The position numbers were made by a program, and so were the translations under genes. From Bacillus sp. 03113 (GTDB lineage: Bacteria; Bacillota; Bacilli; Bacillales; Cytobacillaceae): a stretch of 64,000 bases of DNA. Position 1 is the stretch's first letter. Each line of letters begins with the position of its first letter. The notes below the pieces were generated by a model, which saw only the letters and a program-made list of their open reading frames with translations, was not told the origin of the DNA and ran no database searches. This document shows positions 18,192 to 27,020 of this stretch, piece after piece. The stretch lies in assembly GCF_006546985.1 (NCBI RefSeq), contig NZ_VATK01000001.1, positions 248,001 through 312,000 on the forward strand, read 5' to 3'.

Positions 18192-19842
18192 ATGAAAAAA
18201 CGAACACTAATTCAAGTCGTACTAGCTTTGTTAGTGGGTCTTCTATTTATATTATCTGCATGCTCGAGTTCGAATGAGAAAAGCAGTGCGTCTTCACAAG
18301 CAAAACCATCAGAATCCAAACCCGTTCGCGGGGGAACCTTTACGTTTGCCCTTGCAACAAACCCTGATGCATTAGATCCACAGGTAAGTGGGCTGGCTGT
18401 TTCTACCCGTGTTAATCGCAATATTTATGATAATCTAATTTATAAAACGGAATCAGGTCAATTTAAGCCCTGGTTAGCAACAAAGTGGGAGGTTTCAGAT
18501 GATAGGAAATCCTATACTTTTACGCTAAGAAAGGATGTTACATTTCAGGATGGAACAAAATTTAATGCAGAAGCTGTAAAATTTACTTTTGATCGTATCC
18601 TTGATCCTAAAACAAAAGCTGGGGCAAATTCGCATGCTGCGATATTAAACTATGTATCCGCAGAAGTACTTGATGAGTACACAGTTAAAATTAATTTGTC
18701 AAAACCGTCAGCTCCATTTTTAAATAATGTAAGTCAAAGTAACTTAGCGATTGTATCACCAACATCGGCGAAAAAATTAGGGGATCAATTTTCAACAAAT
18801 CCAGTAGGATCAGGCCCATACAAATTTGTCGAATGGGCTGAAAATGATCAAATTGTTTTAGAGCGAAACGAGGACTATAAATGGGGACCGCCTATTGCTG
18901 ATAATAAAGGTCCAGGCTATGTTGATAAACTAGTATTTAAGATTACACCCGAGGAAGCTACCCGGATTGGCAGCGTTGAAAGTGGGCAGGTTGATGCAGC
19001 TGAAACCGTTCCTTCTCAAAATGTTATTTCGATCAAAAATAGCAATAACTTAAAATTAATTGAGCATAAAACAACAGGCATGCCATTTGTATTCTTTATT
19101 AATCAAACACAAGCTCCTTGGGATCAGTTGAAAGCAAGACAAGCTTTACAAGCAGGGATTGATGTGAATAATATTGTTAAAACATTATATCTTGGTGTAT
19201 ACGAAAGAGCTTGGTCTGCTGTCACACCAGGAATTCTCGGATATGATAAGAGTTTAGAAAACAAAGACTTCTATAATCCTAAAAAGGCAAATCAACTATT
19301 AGATGAACTCGGTTGGAAAATAGGAAATAACGGCTACCGGCAAAAAGATGGACAAGAGCTTACATTCCAATTTGTTAGATCATGCTGTAAACCGTGAAAA
19401 AAGACATGATATTGACTTGATGGTAAAGCAGCAGCTAAAAAAAATCGGTGTAAATGTTGAGATAAAAACATCCGCTGAAGCTTTTGTATTAACTAAAAAT
19501 TAAAACGCTTATAACATCTTTGGGAATAGCATTGTTTCTGGTGATCCAGATGTTATCAATAAATTTTTCCATTCTGGTAAAGAGCCTGATAAAGGCGGAT
19601 CAAATATTGGTCGTTTAAACGATCAGGAAATTGACAGCTGGATAGATCAAGCATATGAGGAAAGTGATCCTCAAAAGCGCGAGAATCTTTATAAAAATAT
19701 ACAGAAGAAATTAATAGATCAAGCAGCTATTATTCCAATCTATGTTTATCCTAATATAGTAGCGACAACGCAATCTGTACAAGGATTAAAATTCGATTCA
19801 CAAGGTTATCCGCTATTTTATGATGTTAATATAAAAAAATAA
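18192..19842 (+). pseudogene. peptide-binding lipoprotein (DppA/OppA family), frameshifted and interrupted
   Basis: The ATG at 18192 opens a lipoprotein signal with lipobox LSAC, then GGTFTFALATNPDALDPQ and the SBP_bac_5 body (YTFTLRKDVTFQDGTKFNAEAVKFTFDRI). At about 19370-19380 the frame is lost and stops at 19397. Homology goes on in the +1 frame: DHAVNREKRHDIDLMVKQQLKKIGVNV, then a TAA at 19501-19503, then NAYNIFGNSIVSGDPDVINKFFHSG to the true stop at 19840-19842. About 550 codons in all, normal for the family. Two separate lesions make this a pseudogene. It would have delivered peptides to DppBC. Confidence 0.85.
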
Positions 19843-19893
19843 GATGGAAAATTTATGTTCTTAAAAAAGATTTTTCAAAATGGTATGAATAAG

Positions 19894-19942
19894 GAGCCAG
19901 AACACTTATGCCTGAATGTGCTGAGTTCTGGCTCTTTTGTTT
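19894..19942 (+). terminator. terminator of the peptide transporter operon
   Basis: GAGCCAGAAC (19894-19903) and GTTCTGGCTC (19925-19934) form a perfect 10-bp stem followed by TTTTGTTTTG. Confidence 0.88.
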
Positions 19943-20060
19943 TGAATTTTGTACATTTAGAAGCAGAGAAAAAAAGATGAAATCATTCTCCTTTTTTCTA
20001 ACGTTTATCGTTTAAAATGACAGCATCCCTAACTGATTGTTAGTCACGTAGAGCCTGATT

Positions 20061-20094
20061 GACTTTTCTAAGGGCTGAAGTCCAAAGAAAAGTC
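20061..20094 (+). repeat. inverted repeat in leader of dipeptidase gene
   Basis: GACTTTTCT (20061-20069) and AGAAAAGTC (20086-20094) pair perfectly with a 16-base loop, followed by TTATTTC. It lies about 80 bp before the dipeptidase start in a 332-bp stretch that otherwise holds the transporter terminator. It could be a weak attenuator, but no known riboswitch core is recognisable. Confidence 0.4.
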
Positions 20095-20174
20095 TTATTT
20101 CACCAATTGAGCTTTTACAGTTAACTTATATACAGGGAGAAAAATACATAAACTTACATAAGGAGTGTGGATTC

Positions 20175-21104
20175 ATGAAAATTATAGACGCGCATTGTGA
20201 TGCTTTATATCGTTTGCATCAAAATCAAAAGCTAAGATTCGCTGATTCTGAAGAACTGCAAACAAATCTTAAGAAACTAATAACAGGGGAAGTATATATA
20301 CAGCTATTTGCTGTCTTTGTGGATCCTGAGGTCAAGTCGGATGAGAAATTCAATGTAGCTTTAGATCAGATCAGCCTTTTTCATACAGAAGTTCTCGCTA
20401 AAAATCCTGCTATGAAAAAGATTAGTTTCTGGGAAGAGATTGATCAATTAAATAAAGGAGAAATCGGAGCTATTCTTACATTAGAAGGAGCTGATGTTTT
20501 CGGAAATGATATCAACAAATTAAGGACACTATATCAATTAGGTGTAAAGTCACTGGGGCTTACATGGAATCAGGCAAATCTTTGTGCAGATGGGGTAGGT
20601 GAACTAAGAGGTGCTGGACTGACCGAGTTAGGGAAGGAAGTTGTCCAATTAAACAATGATCATCTTGTCTTTACAGATGTTTCCCACCTAAGTGAAAAAG
20701 GGTTTTGGGATGTAATGGAATTGGCAGATTTCCCTATAGCGAGCCATTCTAATTCAAAGACGATCTGTAATCACCGAAGAAATCTGACGGATCAACAAGC
20801 TCAAGCTTTATTCGAAAAAGAAGGATTCATTGGTGTTGTCTATTGCCCCGATTTTATTAAAAATGATGGAGGAGCAACGATATCCGACTTAATGAAACAT
20901 ATTGATCATTTTTGCAGCTTAGGTGGCGTTCACCACATTTGCTTAGGCTCGGATTTTGATGGAATCCCTTCTGTTGTTCAAGATTTAGCAGACGCCTCTC
21001 AATCGCAAAGTCTCATTAATGAACTTTTAAAGCATTATAAAGAAGAAGAGGTAAAAGGATTTGCGTATCGAAACTTTTTAAATCATCGTCCTGTTAAAGG
21101 CTAA
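20175..21104 (+). CDS. M19 (renal dipeptidase-like) zinc dipeptidase
   Basis: 309 aa. Metal-binding motifs of family M19: DAHCD at residues 5-9, the bridging glutamate in LTLEGAD, the SHSNSK histidine, HRRN arginine segment, and GSDFDG near the C-terminus. There is no signal peptide, so it works in the cytoplasm. M19 enzymes cleave dipeptides; the mammalian member splits cysteinylglycine and its S-conjugates. Lying between the sulfur-oxygenase genes and the gamma-glutamyltransferase, it may release S-substituted cysteine from Cys-Gly conjugates. Good AAGGAG ribosome site. Confidence 0.88.
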   Translation: MKIIDAHCDALYRLHQNQKLRFADSEELQTNLKKLITGEVYIQLFAVFVDPEVKSDEKFNVALDQISLFHTEVLAKNPAMKKISFWEEIDQLNKGEIGAILTLEGADVFGNDINKLRTLYQLGVKSLGLTWNQANLCADGVGELRGAGLTELGKEVVQLNNDHLVFTDVSHLSEKGFWDVMELADFPIASHSNSKTICNHRRNLTDQQAQALFEKEGFIGVVYCPDFIKNDGGATISDLMKHIDHFCSLGGVHHICLGSDFDGIPSVVQDLADASQSQSLINELLKHYKEEEVKGFAYRNFLNHRPVKG

Positions 21105-21112
21105 TACAGATA

Positions 21113-21150
21113 AAAACCCACGGTGAAATCTCTTTATCACCGTGGGTTTT
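21113..21150. terminator. bidirectional terminator between dipeptidase and ywrA
   Basis: AAAACCCACGGTGA and TCACCGTGGGTTTT form a perfect 14-bp stem with A and T runs on either side; the two flanking genes converge on it. Confidence 0.92.
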
Positions 21151-21181
21151 AAAATGATAGTTTTTACACTAAAACAATTTA

Positions 21182-21721
21182 TTAGCTAAAATAAGGGATA
21201 ATAAATCCTCCGTAAATAAACGCAGCTACAATCATAAAAGCAGGATGAAGTTTGAATTTTGTTAGTGCAACGAGTGTAATCAAGCCGATCACGACGGATT
21301 GGATGATTCCAAGTGAACCGAAAGAATCCTTGACTAAGCCCCAAGTTAGAAGGAGCATCATAATAGCAACAACAGGTTGAACTAATAAAGTCATTCCTTT
21401 TACCACTAAAGATTGGCGATGACGTTGGATGATTTTAAGTAGTACGATAAGAGCGATTGCTGATGGGAAAACTGTCGCAAATAAGGCAATGAAAAATCCC
21501 CACCAACCTAAAATGTCATAACCAACATACGCAGCGATTTTTGTTGCAATCGGACCTGGAAGTGCATTTCCTAAGGCAAGCATTTTTGAGAAATCTGAAT
21601 TTGTTAACCAATGGTAATGAGTAACAATTTCTTCGTACATTAATGGAATAGAGGCAGGTCCTCCACCATAACCTAGAAGATTAGAAATAAAGAAGCCTAA
21701 AAAGAGATAAACCGAAACCAT
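21182..21721 (-). CDS. ywrA: CHR-family transporter, short subunit YwrA
   Basis: 179 aa, one six-helix-type CHR (chromate transporter) domain: LLGYGGGPASIPLMYEEIV and ALGNALPGPIATKIAAYVGY are the conserved motifs. In B. subtilis the short CHR proteins YwrA and YwrB act as a pair in chromate efflux. Its ATG overlaps the ywrB stop by one base (TAATG), so the two are made together. In this sulfur-linked setting the natural substrate could be sulfate, sulfite or another oxyanion; that is inference. Confidence 0.88.
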   Translation of the reverse strand: MVSVYLFLGFFISNLLGYGGGPASIPLMYEEIVTHYHWLTNSDFSKMLALGNALPGPIATKIAAYVGYDILGWWGFFIALFATVFPSAIALIVLLKIIQRHRQSLVVKGMTLLVQPVVAIMMLLLTWGLVKDSFGSLGIIQSVVIGLITLVALTKFKLHPAFMIVAAFIYGGFIIPYFS

Positions 21722-22308
21722 TATGCAGACACTCCTTTATCTTTGTTTGAATTACTCTTTAATCGGTTCTTTAGCTTAAAGTGGAAAGCTCCATATGCTA
21801 AGAATAAAACAATGACAATAGCAGGATGAACTGAAATAGTTTGCAGAAGGATAAAGCAAATAACAAATAGGATGCAACCTAGCCATTTGCCCAATCCTTT
21901 CACTGCTTTTGCAGCAAATTCATAAGCCATTAACCCAAGCATAACAGCAATAACCGGCATAACAGCTTCAATCATTCCTTTTACCACTGTAGAATAACTA
22001 AGTACGTTCACAAGAGTTAACAGGAATACCATAGCAATACAGCTTGGCAAGATATGTGCAAGAACACTAACAATAGCTCCAAGGGTCCCTTTATCTCGAT
22101 AACCTAAGTATGCAGCCATTTTTGTGGCAATTGGACCTGGTAAAGCATTGGCAATGGCTAAAATTTCTCCAAATTCTTCGTCATTGATCCATTTGAAACG
22201 TGTAACAGCCTCATATCGGATTAACGGAATAACGGATGGACCTCCTCCGAAACCCAAGATCCCTGTACGACCCATGGCGATAATTAATTCTTTATATGTC
22301 GCTTTCAA
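21721..22308 (-). CDS. ywrB: CHR-family transporter, short subunit YwrB
   Basis: 195 aa from a TTG at 22308, chosen because TTAGGAGG lies seven bases upstream; the longer frame to 22344 starts inside the leader. The length matches B. subtilis YwrB (about 197 aa). Motifs GFGGGPSVIPLIRYEAVT and AIANALPGPIATKMAAYLGY parallel those of YwrA. It forms a heteromeric CHR transporter with the overlapping ywrA. The Lrp-type gene ywrC lies upstream on the same strand, separated by a repeat element. Confidence 0.88.
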   Translation of the reverse strand: MKATYKELIIAMGRTGILGFGGGPSVIPLIRYEAVTRFKWINDEEFGEILAIANALPGPIATKMAAYLGYRDKGTLGAIVSVLAHILPSCIAMVFLLTLVNVLSYSTVVKGMIEAVMPVIAVMLGLMAYEFAAKAVKGLGKWLGCILFVICFILLQTISVHPAIVIVLFLAYGAFHFKLKNRLKSNSNKDKGVSA

Positions 22309-22421
22309 CTTTTTTCCTCCTAACATTTTTACCGTTAAAATCATAATAATTCTACGAAACTAATCATTTATGAAACTTGTAATTTTCTATAAAAAATAAG
22401 AAAGTACTACTTTTTGTAAGT

Positions 22422-22583
22422 AGACTGGTGTCTAGCTCCAGCGACTATCGACTATCAAACTTCAGATCTTCTCCCTACGATAAGTCAACATCGATTCGCT
22501 GTCGCTCATCGTGTTTCCTTTATCTCAGTCGAAGCCCCTCCAGTTTGTACGTCGATGATCAAGTCGCTTGCGCTTTTCTTGTT
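22422..22583. repeat. intergenic repeat, GCTCCAGCG...GCGCTTTTC family (copy 1, diverged)
   Basis: Starts TGTCTAGCTCCAGCG and ends ATCAAGTCGCTTGCGCTTTTC, the two ends of the repeat also seen near 39.5, 45.1 and 46.9 kb. The middle is different: it lacks the ATGTTCTCATG hairpin and has a CGACTATCGACTATC segment. It fills the gap between ywrC and ywrB and touches the 3' end of ywrC. Confidence 0.7.
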
Positions 22584-23058
22584 ACAATTTCATTCCCATT
22601 CGACTCTTATAACGTTTGATTAACATTTGACAGTCAACACTGACAACACCTTGAAGTGGGTAGATCTTTTTTGTTAAAAACTTTTCCATTTCTTGGTTGT
22701 CTGTAAAAATTCCATGCATGTGAAGCTTGCTTGGGCCAGTCATTAAGTAAAGGCTCGTAACAGCTGGATCACCTGCTAATTGCTCTGCTACATGTTCTAA
22801 ATATTGAGGGTCAACCTCTACGTTGAAAAAGGCCGATACATGGATGCCAACTTTTGTAGGATTAATGACAGTTGTAAATTTTTCTATAACACCTTGTTCA
22901 ATTAGATTATTAATTCGTATCTGGATAGCAACACGAGACAAATCTAATTGCTTCCCGATTTCTGTATACGATATACGGCTGTTTTCATGAAGAATAGAAA
23001 GAATCTTTTTATCAATCTCATCAATTGATAAGTCTGGAATACTGTAATTGGATGCCAT
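22582..23058 (-). CDS. ywrC: Lrp/AsnC-family regulator YwrC (ChrS-like)
   Basis: 158 aa, equal in length to B. subtilis YwrC. N-terminal helix-turn-helix ([37 protein letters not shown]) and a C-terminal RAM ligand domain ([18 protein letters not shown]...). It lies upstream of ywrB-ywrA and is divergent from the gamma-glutamyltransferase gene ywrD, so it could control both sides. In B. subtilis this protein regulates the chromate transporter genes. Its effector is unknown; Lrp proteins usually sense amino acids. Confidence 0.85.
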   Translation of the reverse strand: MASNYSIPDLSIDEIDKKILSILHENSRISYTEIGKQLDLSRVAIQIRINNLIEQGVIEKFTTVINPTKVGIHVSAFFNVEVDPQYLEHVAEQLAGDPAVTSLYLMTGPSKLHMHGIFTDNQEMEKFLTKKIYPLQGVVSVDCQMLIKRYKSRMGMKL

Positions 23059-23297
23059 ATCAGCTTCAACTCCAATTCTTTTTGATTTCGTTTCGTAATC
23101 TATAAATTATATTACCATCCTTTATGAATAAAAAAAAGACTAATTTTTTACGAAAGGTAAAAACTTCTTATAAAAAAACGAAAAAAAATAATTTCAAAGT
23201 TGAAATTAATTGTTATAATAATTAAAAATACTAGAAATTATTGAAGTGAAAAATTTTATTGTTAGACTAATAGATTTATACAAAAAGGGGAATGGGT

Positions 23298-24878
23298 ATG
23301 AATAAAGCAATTGTTGGGACAAAATCAATGGTAGTCAGCCCTCATTATTTAGCTTCTGCAGCTGGAAATACGATTTTAGAAAGAGGAGGAAATGCCTTTG
23401 ATGCAGCTGTGGCTGTTAGTGCTTGTCTTGCAGTTGTGTATCCTCATATGACCGGGTTAGGAGGAGACTCCTTTTGGTTAACCTATAATACGAAGGATCA
23501 AGAGGTACAAGCTTATAATGGGAGCGGCCGAACAGGTTCAAAAGTAAACCGTGATCATTATCAAGGGCGCGATTCAATTCCTTTCCGTGGGATTGAAAGT
23601 GTCATTACTGTTCCTGGAATGGTGGATAGCTGGGACGCTGTCTTGAAAAAACACGGGAAATTAACATTAGCGGAAGTATTAGAGCCTGCGATTGAATATG
23701 CGCAATCAGGTTTTCCTTTTTCAAACGATCAGCATGAAAATACAGTAAAATGCGCGGATTTATTACGTGAAGACGCTGATACTAGAGCCGTTTTCCTGCC
23801 AAATAATCAAGTGCTAAAGAAGGATGAAAAATTTGTTCAAGAAAATTTAGCGAATACCTTAAAGACGCTTGCATTAAAAGGCAGAGATGAGTTTTACAAA
23901 GGTGAATTAGCTGATCTAATTGTGTCAAGCCTGCAAGAGAAGGGTGGGTTATTGACAAAAGAGGATTTTGCTGACCATAAAGGCAACTGGTCTGAACCTT
24001 TATCAACTACGTACCGAGGATATAAGATGTACCAGGTTCCGCCTAATTCACAAGGTTTTACCGGATTGATGGCTTTGAATATATTGGAAAACTTTGATTT
24101 GGCTTCAATCCCTCATGGGTCGTATGAATACTATCATTTATTAGTAGAATCATTGAAAAGAAGCTTCCAAGATCGTAATCAATTTTTAACGGATCCAGAT
24201 TTTCATACCATTCCAATCGATAAATTGATCAGTAAATCCTATGCTGTAGAAATGGCAGAAGGGATTAGTTTTCAGGCTGCAAAGGATATTTCAACGCAAT
24301 CCGTTGGAAGTGATACAGCGCATGCAGCGGTAGTGGACGAAGAAGGGAATGCGGTTTCCTTTATTCAAAGTCTTTATTTTGAATTTGGGTCAGGAATTGT
24401 TGCGGGGAATACAGGAGTCATTATGCAAAATAGAGGCTCTTTCTTTTCGCTTGATCCAACAAACGTCAATTGCTTAGAACCACGAAAAAGAACCTTCCAT
24501 ACGTTGATGCCGGCGATGGCTTTCAAAGACGGAAAGCCGCATGTTTTATACGGTACACAGGGCGGAGAAGGTCAGCCGCAAACGCAAACGGTTATGATTA
24601 CAAGGATGCTAGATTATGGCATGAATCCGCAGCAAGCGATTAGTGATCCGAGATTTGTTTGGGGAAGAACATGGGGGAATCCTACGCAGGAATTAAAAAT
24701 AGAAAGCCGTGTACCAGTTGAAGTAACAGATCAACTGGCAAAAGCGGGCCATGTCGTAAATCGAGTGGCAGAAATTGATGGCATTATGGGTCATGCGAAT
24801 GCGATTTTAATTGATGACCAAGGCTTTTTACATGGTGGAGTGGATCCTAGAAGTGATGGAGCAGTGGTTGGAAGGTAA
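23298..24878 (+). CDS. ywrD: gamma-glutamyltransferase YwrD
   Basis: 526 aa from the ATG at 23298 (AAAAGGGG upstream; an ATG two codons earlier is less well spaced). The large-subunit part has AAVAVSACLAVVYPHMTGLGGDSFW. Self-cleavage would expose the catalytic threonine in SDTAHAAVVDEEGNAVSF, giving the small subunit. The late GTQGGEGQPQTQ motif is present. There is no signal peptide, unlike Ggt, so it should act inside the cell on gamma-glutamyl compounds such as glutathione or its S-conjugates. Divergent from ywrC. The B. subtilis homologue has 525 aa; its substrate is not established. Confidence 0.9.
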   Translation: MNKAIVGTKSMVVSPHYLASAAGNTILERGGNAFDAAVAVSACLAVVYPHMTGLGGDSFWLTYNTKDQEVQAYNGSGRTGSKVNRDHYQGRDSIPFRGIESVITVPGMVDSWDAVLKKHGKLTLAEVLEPAIEYAQSGFPFSNDQHENTVKCADLLREDADTRAVFLPNNQVLKKDEKFVQENLANTLKTLALKGRDEFYKGELADLIVSSLQEKGGLLTKEDFADHKGNWSEPLSTTYRGYKMYQVPPNSQGFTGLMALNILENFDLASIPHGSYEYYHLLVESLKRSFQDRNQFLTDPDFHTIPIDKLISKSYAVEMAEGISFQAAKDISTQSVGSDTAHAAVVDEEGNAVSFIQSLYFEFGSGIVAGNTGVIMQNRGSFFSLDPTNVNCLEPRKRTFHTLMPAMAFKDGKPHVLYGTQGGEGQPQTQTVMITRMLDYGMNPQQAISDPRFVWGRTWGNPTQELKIESRVPVEVTDQLAKAGHVVNRVAEIDGIMGHANAILIDDQGFLHGGVDPRSDGAVVGR

Positions 24879-24922
24879 CCAAAATAGTAGAAGCTAGATT
24901 GGGAAATTCTAAATATTTTATA

Positions 24923-24956
24923 CCCACCTCGCAATGTTGCGAAGGTGGGATTTTTA
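24923..24956 (+). terminator. terminator of ywrD
   Basis: CCCACCTCGCAA (24923-24934) pairs with TTGCGAAGGTGGG through a stem with one bulge, followed by ATTTTTAT. Confidence 0.85.
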
Positions 24957-25025
24957 TATTAGGTGGAGAAAAATGATAGAATTATTTAAAACATAATATG
25001 TTTATAAATAAGGAGTGATTAAGAA

Positions 25026-26192
25026 ATGTCACAAAGTATATTAACAAGCAGTCTGGAACAGTTGAAAGAGCATTTAATTGAGGTTCGTCATAATCTTCAT
25101 CAAGAGCCGGAGTTGTCAAATGAAGAGTTCGAAACGACGAAGAAATTAAAAGTGTGGTTAACAAATGCAGGAATTAAAGTACTTGATCTACCTTTAAAAA
25201 CTGGTTTAGTTGCTGAAGTAAATGGGGATAAAACAGGGCCGGTTGTAGCGATTCGCGGCGACATTGATGCACTTCCGATTCATGAAGAAACGGATTTATC
25301 CTATAAATCAAAATTCGATGGGAAAATGCACGCATGTGGACATGACTATCACACAACTGCCATGTTAGGAGCTGCTTATTTGCTAAAGCAAAAGGAAAAT
25401 GAACTAAAAGGGACTGTTCGGATTATATTCCAGCCTGCTGAAGAAACAGGCCATGGTGCAAAAGAAGTGGTCGCGTCTGGCGCTCTTGAAGACGTTCAAG
25501 CGATATTCGGGCTGCATAATAATCCTTGGCTAAAGTTAGGCCAATTAGGTACAAGAGCTGGGGTGTCAACGGCAGGTGTGGATCGCTTTGAAATTAATGT
25601 TGAAGGCGTAGGGACACATGCAGCTCATCCTGATAGTGGCGTGGACACTATACTAGTTGCTGGTCATATATTAACTGCCTTACAATCTATTGTTAGCCGA
25701 AATATTGACTCTAGGCAAAGTGCTGTTGTCAGCGTCACACAAATCCATAGCGGAAGCACATGGAACGTCATTCCAGCTACAGCTTACTTAGAAGGTACAG
25801 TCCGTACATTTGATGCAGACATTCGTGAGAATATCCCCCAAAAAATAGAGACTATTATTCAAGGAGTAGCTGCTGCTTTTGGTGCAAAGGCTGAACTAAA
25901 GTGGCATCCTGGACCAGCATCCGTTGTAAACGATGAAGCCTGGACCTCATATACGGTTGATGCTGCCAAAACATTTGGCTTTGATGTTGTTGAACTTGAA
26001 CCATCAGCTGGAGGAGAAGATTTTTCATTCTATCAACAGCAGATTCCAGGAACCTTCGTCAATATTGGTACAGCACAGCCATACCCGCTTCATCATCCAA
26101 AATTTACAGTAGGTGATGAAGCTTTGCTCCCAAGTGCAGAATTCTTTGCACTACTAGCAAATCAAGCACTGGAAAAGCTTATAACTGACTGA
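25026..26192 (+). CDS. M20-family aminoacylase/amidohydrolase (YxeP/HipO-like)
   Basis: 388 aa. Metal ligands and motifs: RGDIDALPIHE, MHACGHDYHTT (Cys and His ligands), FQPAEETGHGA (Glu pair), HAAHP in the dimer domain and GGEDFSFYQ near the end. The family removes acyl groups from N-acyl amino acids. In B. subtilis close relatives (YxeP, and YtnL in the ytm operon) deacetylate N-acetylcysteine in S-substituted cysteine salvage. Here it would finish the pathway begun by the acetyltransferase at 10073. Own promoter region (147 bp) and terminator. Substrate is inferred. Confidence 0.88.
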   Translation: MSQSILTSSLEQLKEHLIEVRHNLHQEPELSNEEFETTKKLKVWLTNAGIKVLDLPLKTGLVAEVNGDKTGPVVAIRGDIDALPIHEETDLSYKSKFDGKMHACGHDYHTTAMLGAAYLLKQKENELKGTVRIIFQPAEETGHGAKEVVASGALEDVQAIFGLHNNPWLKLGQLGTRAGVSTAGVDRFEINVEGVGTHAAHPDSGVDTILVAGHILTALQSIVSRNIDSRQSAVVSVTQIHSGSTWNVIPATAYLEGTVRTFDADIRENIPQKIETIIQGVAAAFGAKAELKWHPGPASVVNDEAWTSYTVDAAKTFGFDVVELEPSAGGEDFSFYQQQIPGTFVNIGTAQPYPLHHPKFTVGDEALLPSAEFFALLANQALEKLITD

Positions 26193-26200
26193 GTTTTAGA

Positions 26201-26233
26201 GTATCCACTGATTTTTTGGTGGATACTTTTTTT
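26201..26233 (+). terminator. terminator of the amidohydrolase gene
   Basis: GTATCCAC and GTGGATAC (26219-26226) form an 8-bp stem followed by seven T. Just beyond, at about 26240, is a single TTCGCCGATA unit like those in the array at 53.97 kb. Confidence 0.88.
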
Positions 26234-26289
26234 AAGGATTCGCCGATACCCTCCTTCATTCCTCGAAAAAAACTGTTTCCAGCATATTT

Positions 26290-27015
26290 CTAATGACTAA
26301 GAACAAATTTTCTGTACAAAAGGACAACTCCTCCAATATGCATCACTAAAGCGATGAAAAAGTGAAGCACAAATAGAAGAATCGAAGAGTGTAAGGCAAA
26401 ATGATAGCTTGCTGCAATCCAAAATGGCGGCAGGATTCCTCCAATATACTTCCATCCATCTGAAATCAAGTAAAAAGAAAGTGGAACTAGCAATAAAATA
26501 CTGGCGACTTTTGCAACGGCTAAGCCTTCTACCTTATTTTTGGCGAAACCAGCAATAAATAATGCAACAAGTGGAGCTTCTATTCCAACAAGAACTATCA
26601 CAGGCAAGGTTGAAGGCTGAATGAAGTTTCTGTAGCCGGCAATAAAAAGAGCTACGAAAGAAAGAACCGTGCTGATGAAGACAGGTGCACTTAATCGGTA
26701 AAAAAGATAGCCTTTTTTCGAAAGAGGCGTAACTGCAAGGAAGGGTATAATGTGTTCATCCTTTTCATCAAGGATGATAAAAGCGGCAAACATCCCTATC
26801 ATTACAGGTACGGTCATCAGCAAGACGATCGAAAGAAGCTCTGTATATTTTTCAAGTTCGATATTTATACGCCCTTCCAATAAATCAATGATAAGCGGGA
26901 TCCCAAAGCGAAAAATGATCGCCATAAGAAGTGGTGCGAAAACAGCAACGATAAGCAAAAAATCCTTCCAAATGTATTTCAAATCAAATAGCATGAGTGA
27001 GGTTAATTTTTTCAC
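26290..27015 (-). CDS. ABC-2-type membrane protein, permease of a TetR-controlled exporter
   Basis: 241 aa with six predicted membrane segments and the ABC-2 style loop IILDEKDEHIIPFLAVTPLSKKGYLFYRL, which links the helices near the ATPase. GTG start with AAGGAA upstream. Third and last ORF of an exporter operon (ATPase 27716, permease 27021), 5 bp after its partner permease. Substrate unknown; similar three-gene sets are often annotated as drug or fluoroquinolone exporters. Confidence 0.75.
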   Translation of the reverse strand: MKKLTSLMLFDLKYIWKDFLLIVAVFAPLLMAIIFRFGIPLIIDLLEGRINIELEKYTELLSIVLLMTVPVMIGMFAAFIILDEKDEHIIPFLAVTPLSKKGYLFYRLSAPVFISTVLSFVALFIAGYRNFIQPSTLPVIVLVGIEAPLVALFIAGFAKNKVEGLAVAKVASILLLVPLSFYLISDGWKYIGGILPPFWIAASYHFALHSSILLFVLHFFIALVMHIGGVVLLYRKFVLSH

Positions 27016-27020
27016 TTTCC

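Noticed and set aside
16732-19503. Stop-codon recoding (TAA read as an amino acid)
   Set aside because: TAA ends many intact genes here (for example mtlD, speE), and the binding-protein gene also has a frameshift, so gene decay is the simpler view.
20040-20174. Riboswitch or T-box upstream of the dipeptidase gene
   Set aside because: A stem-loop exists, but none of the conserved cores of SAM, T-box or other known leaders could be recognised.
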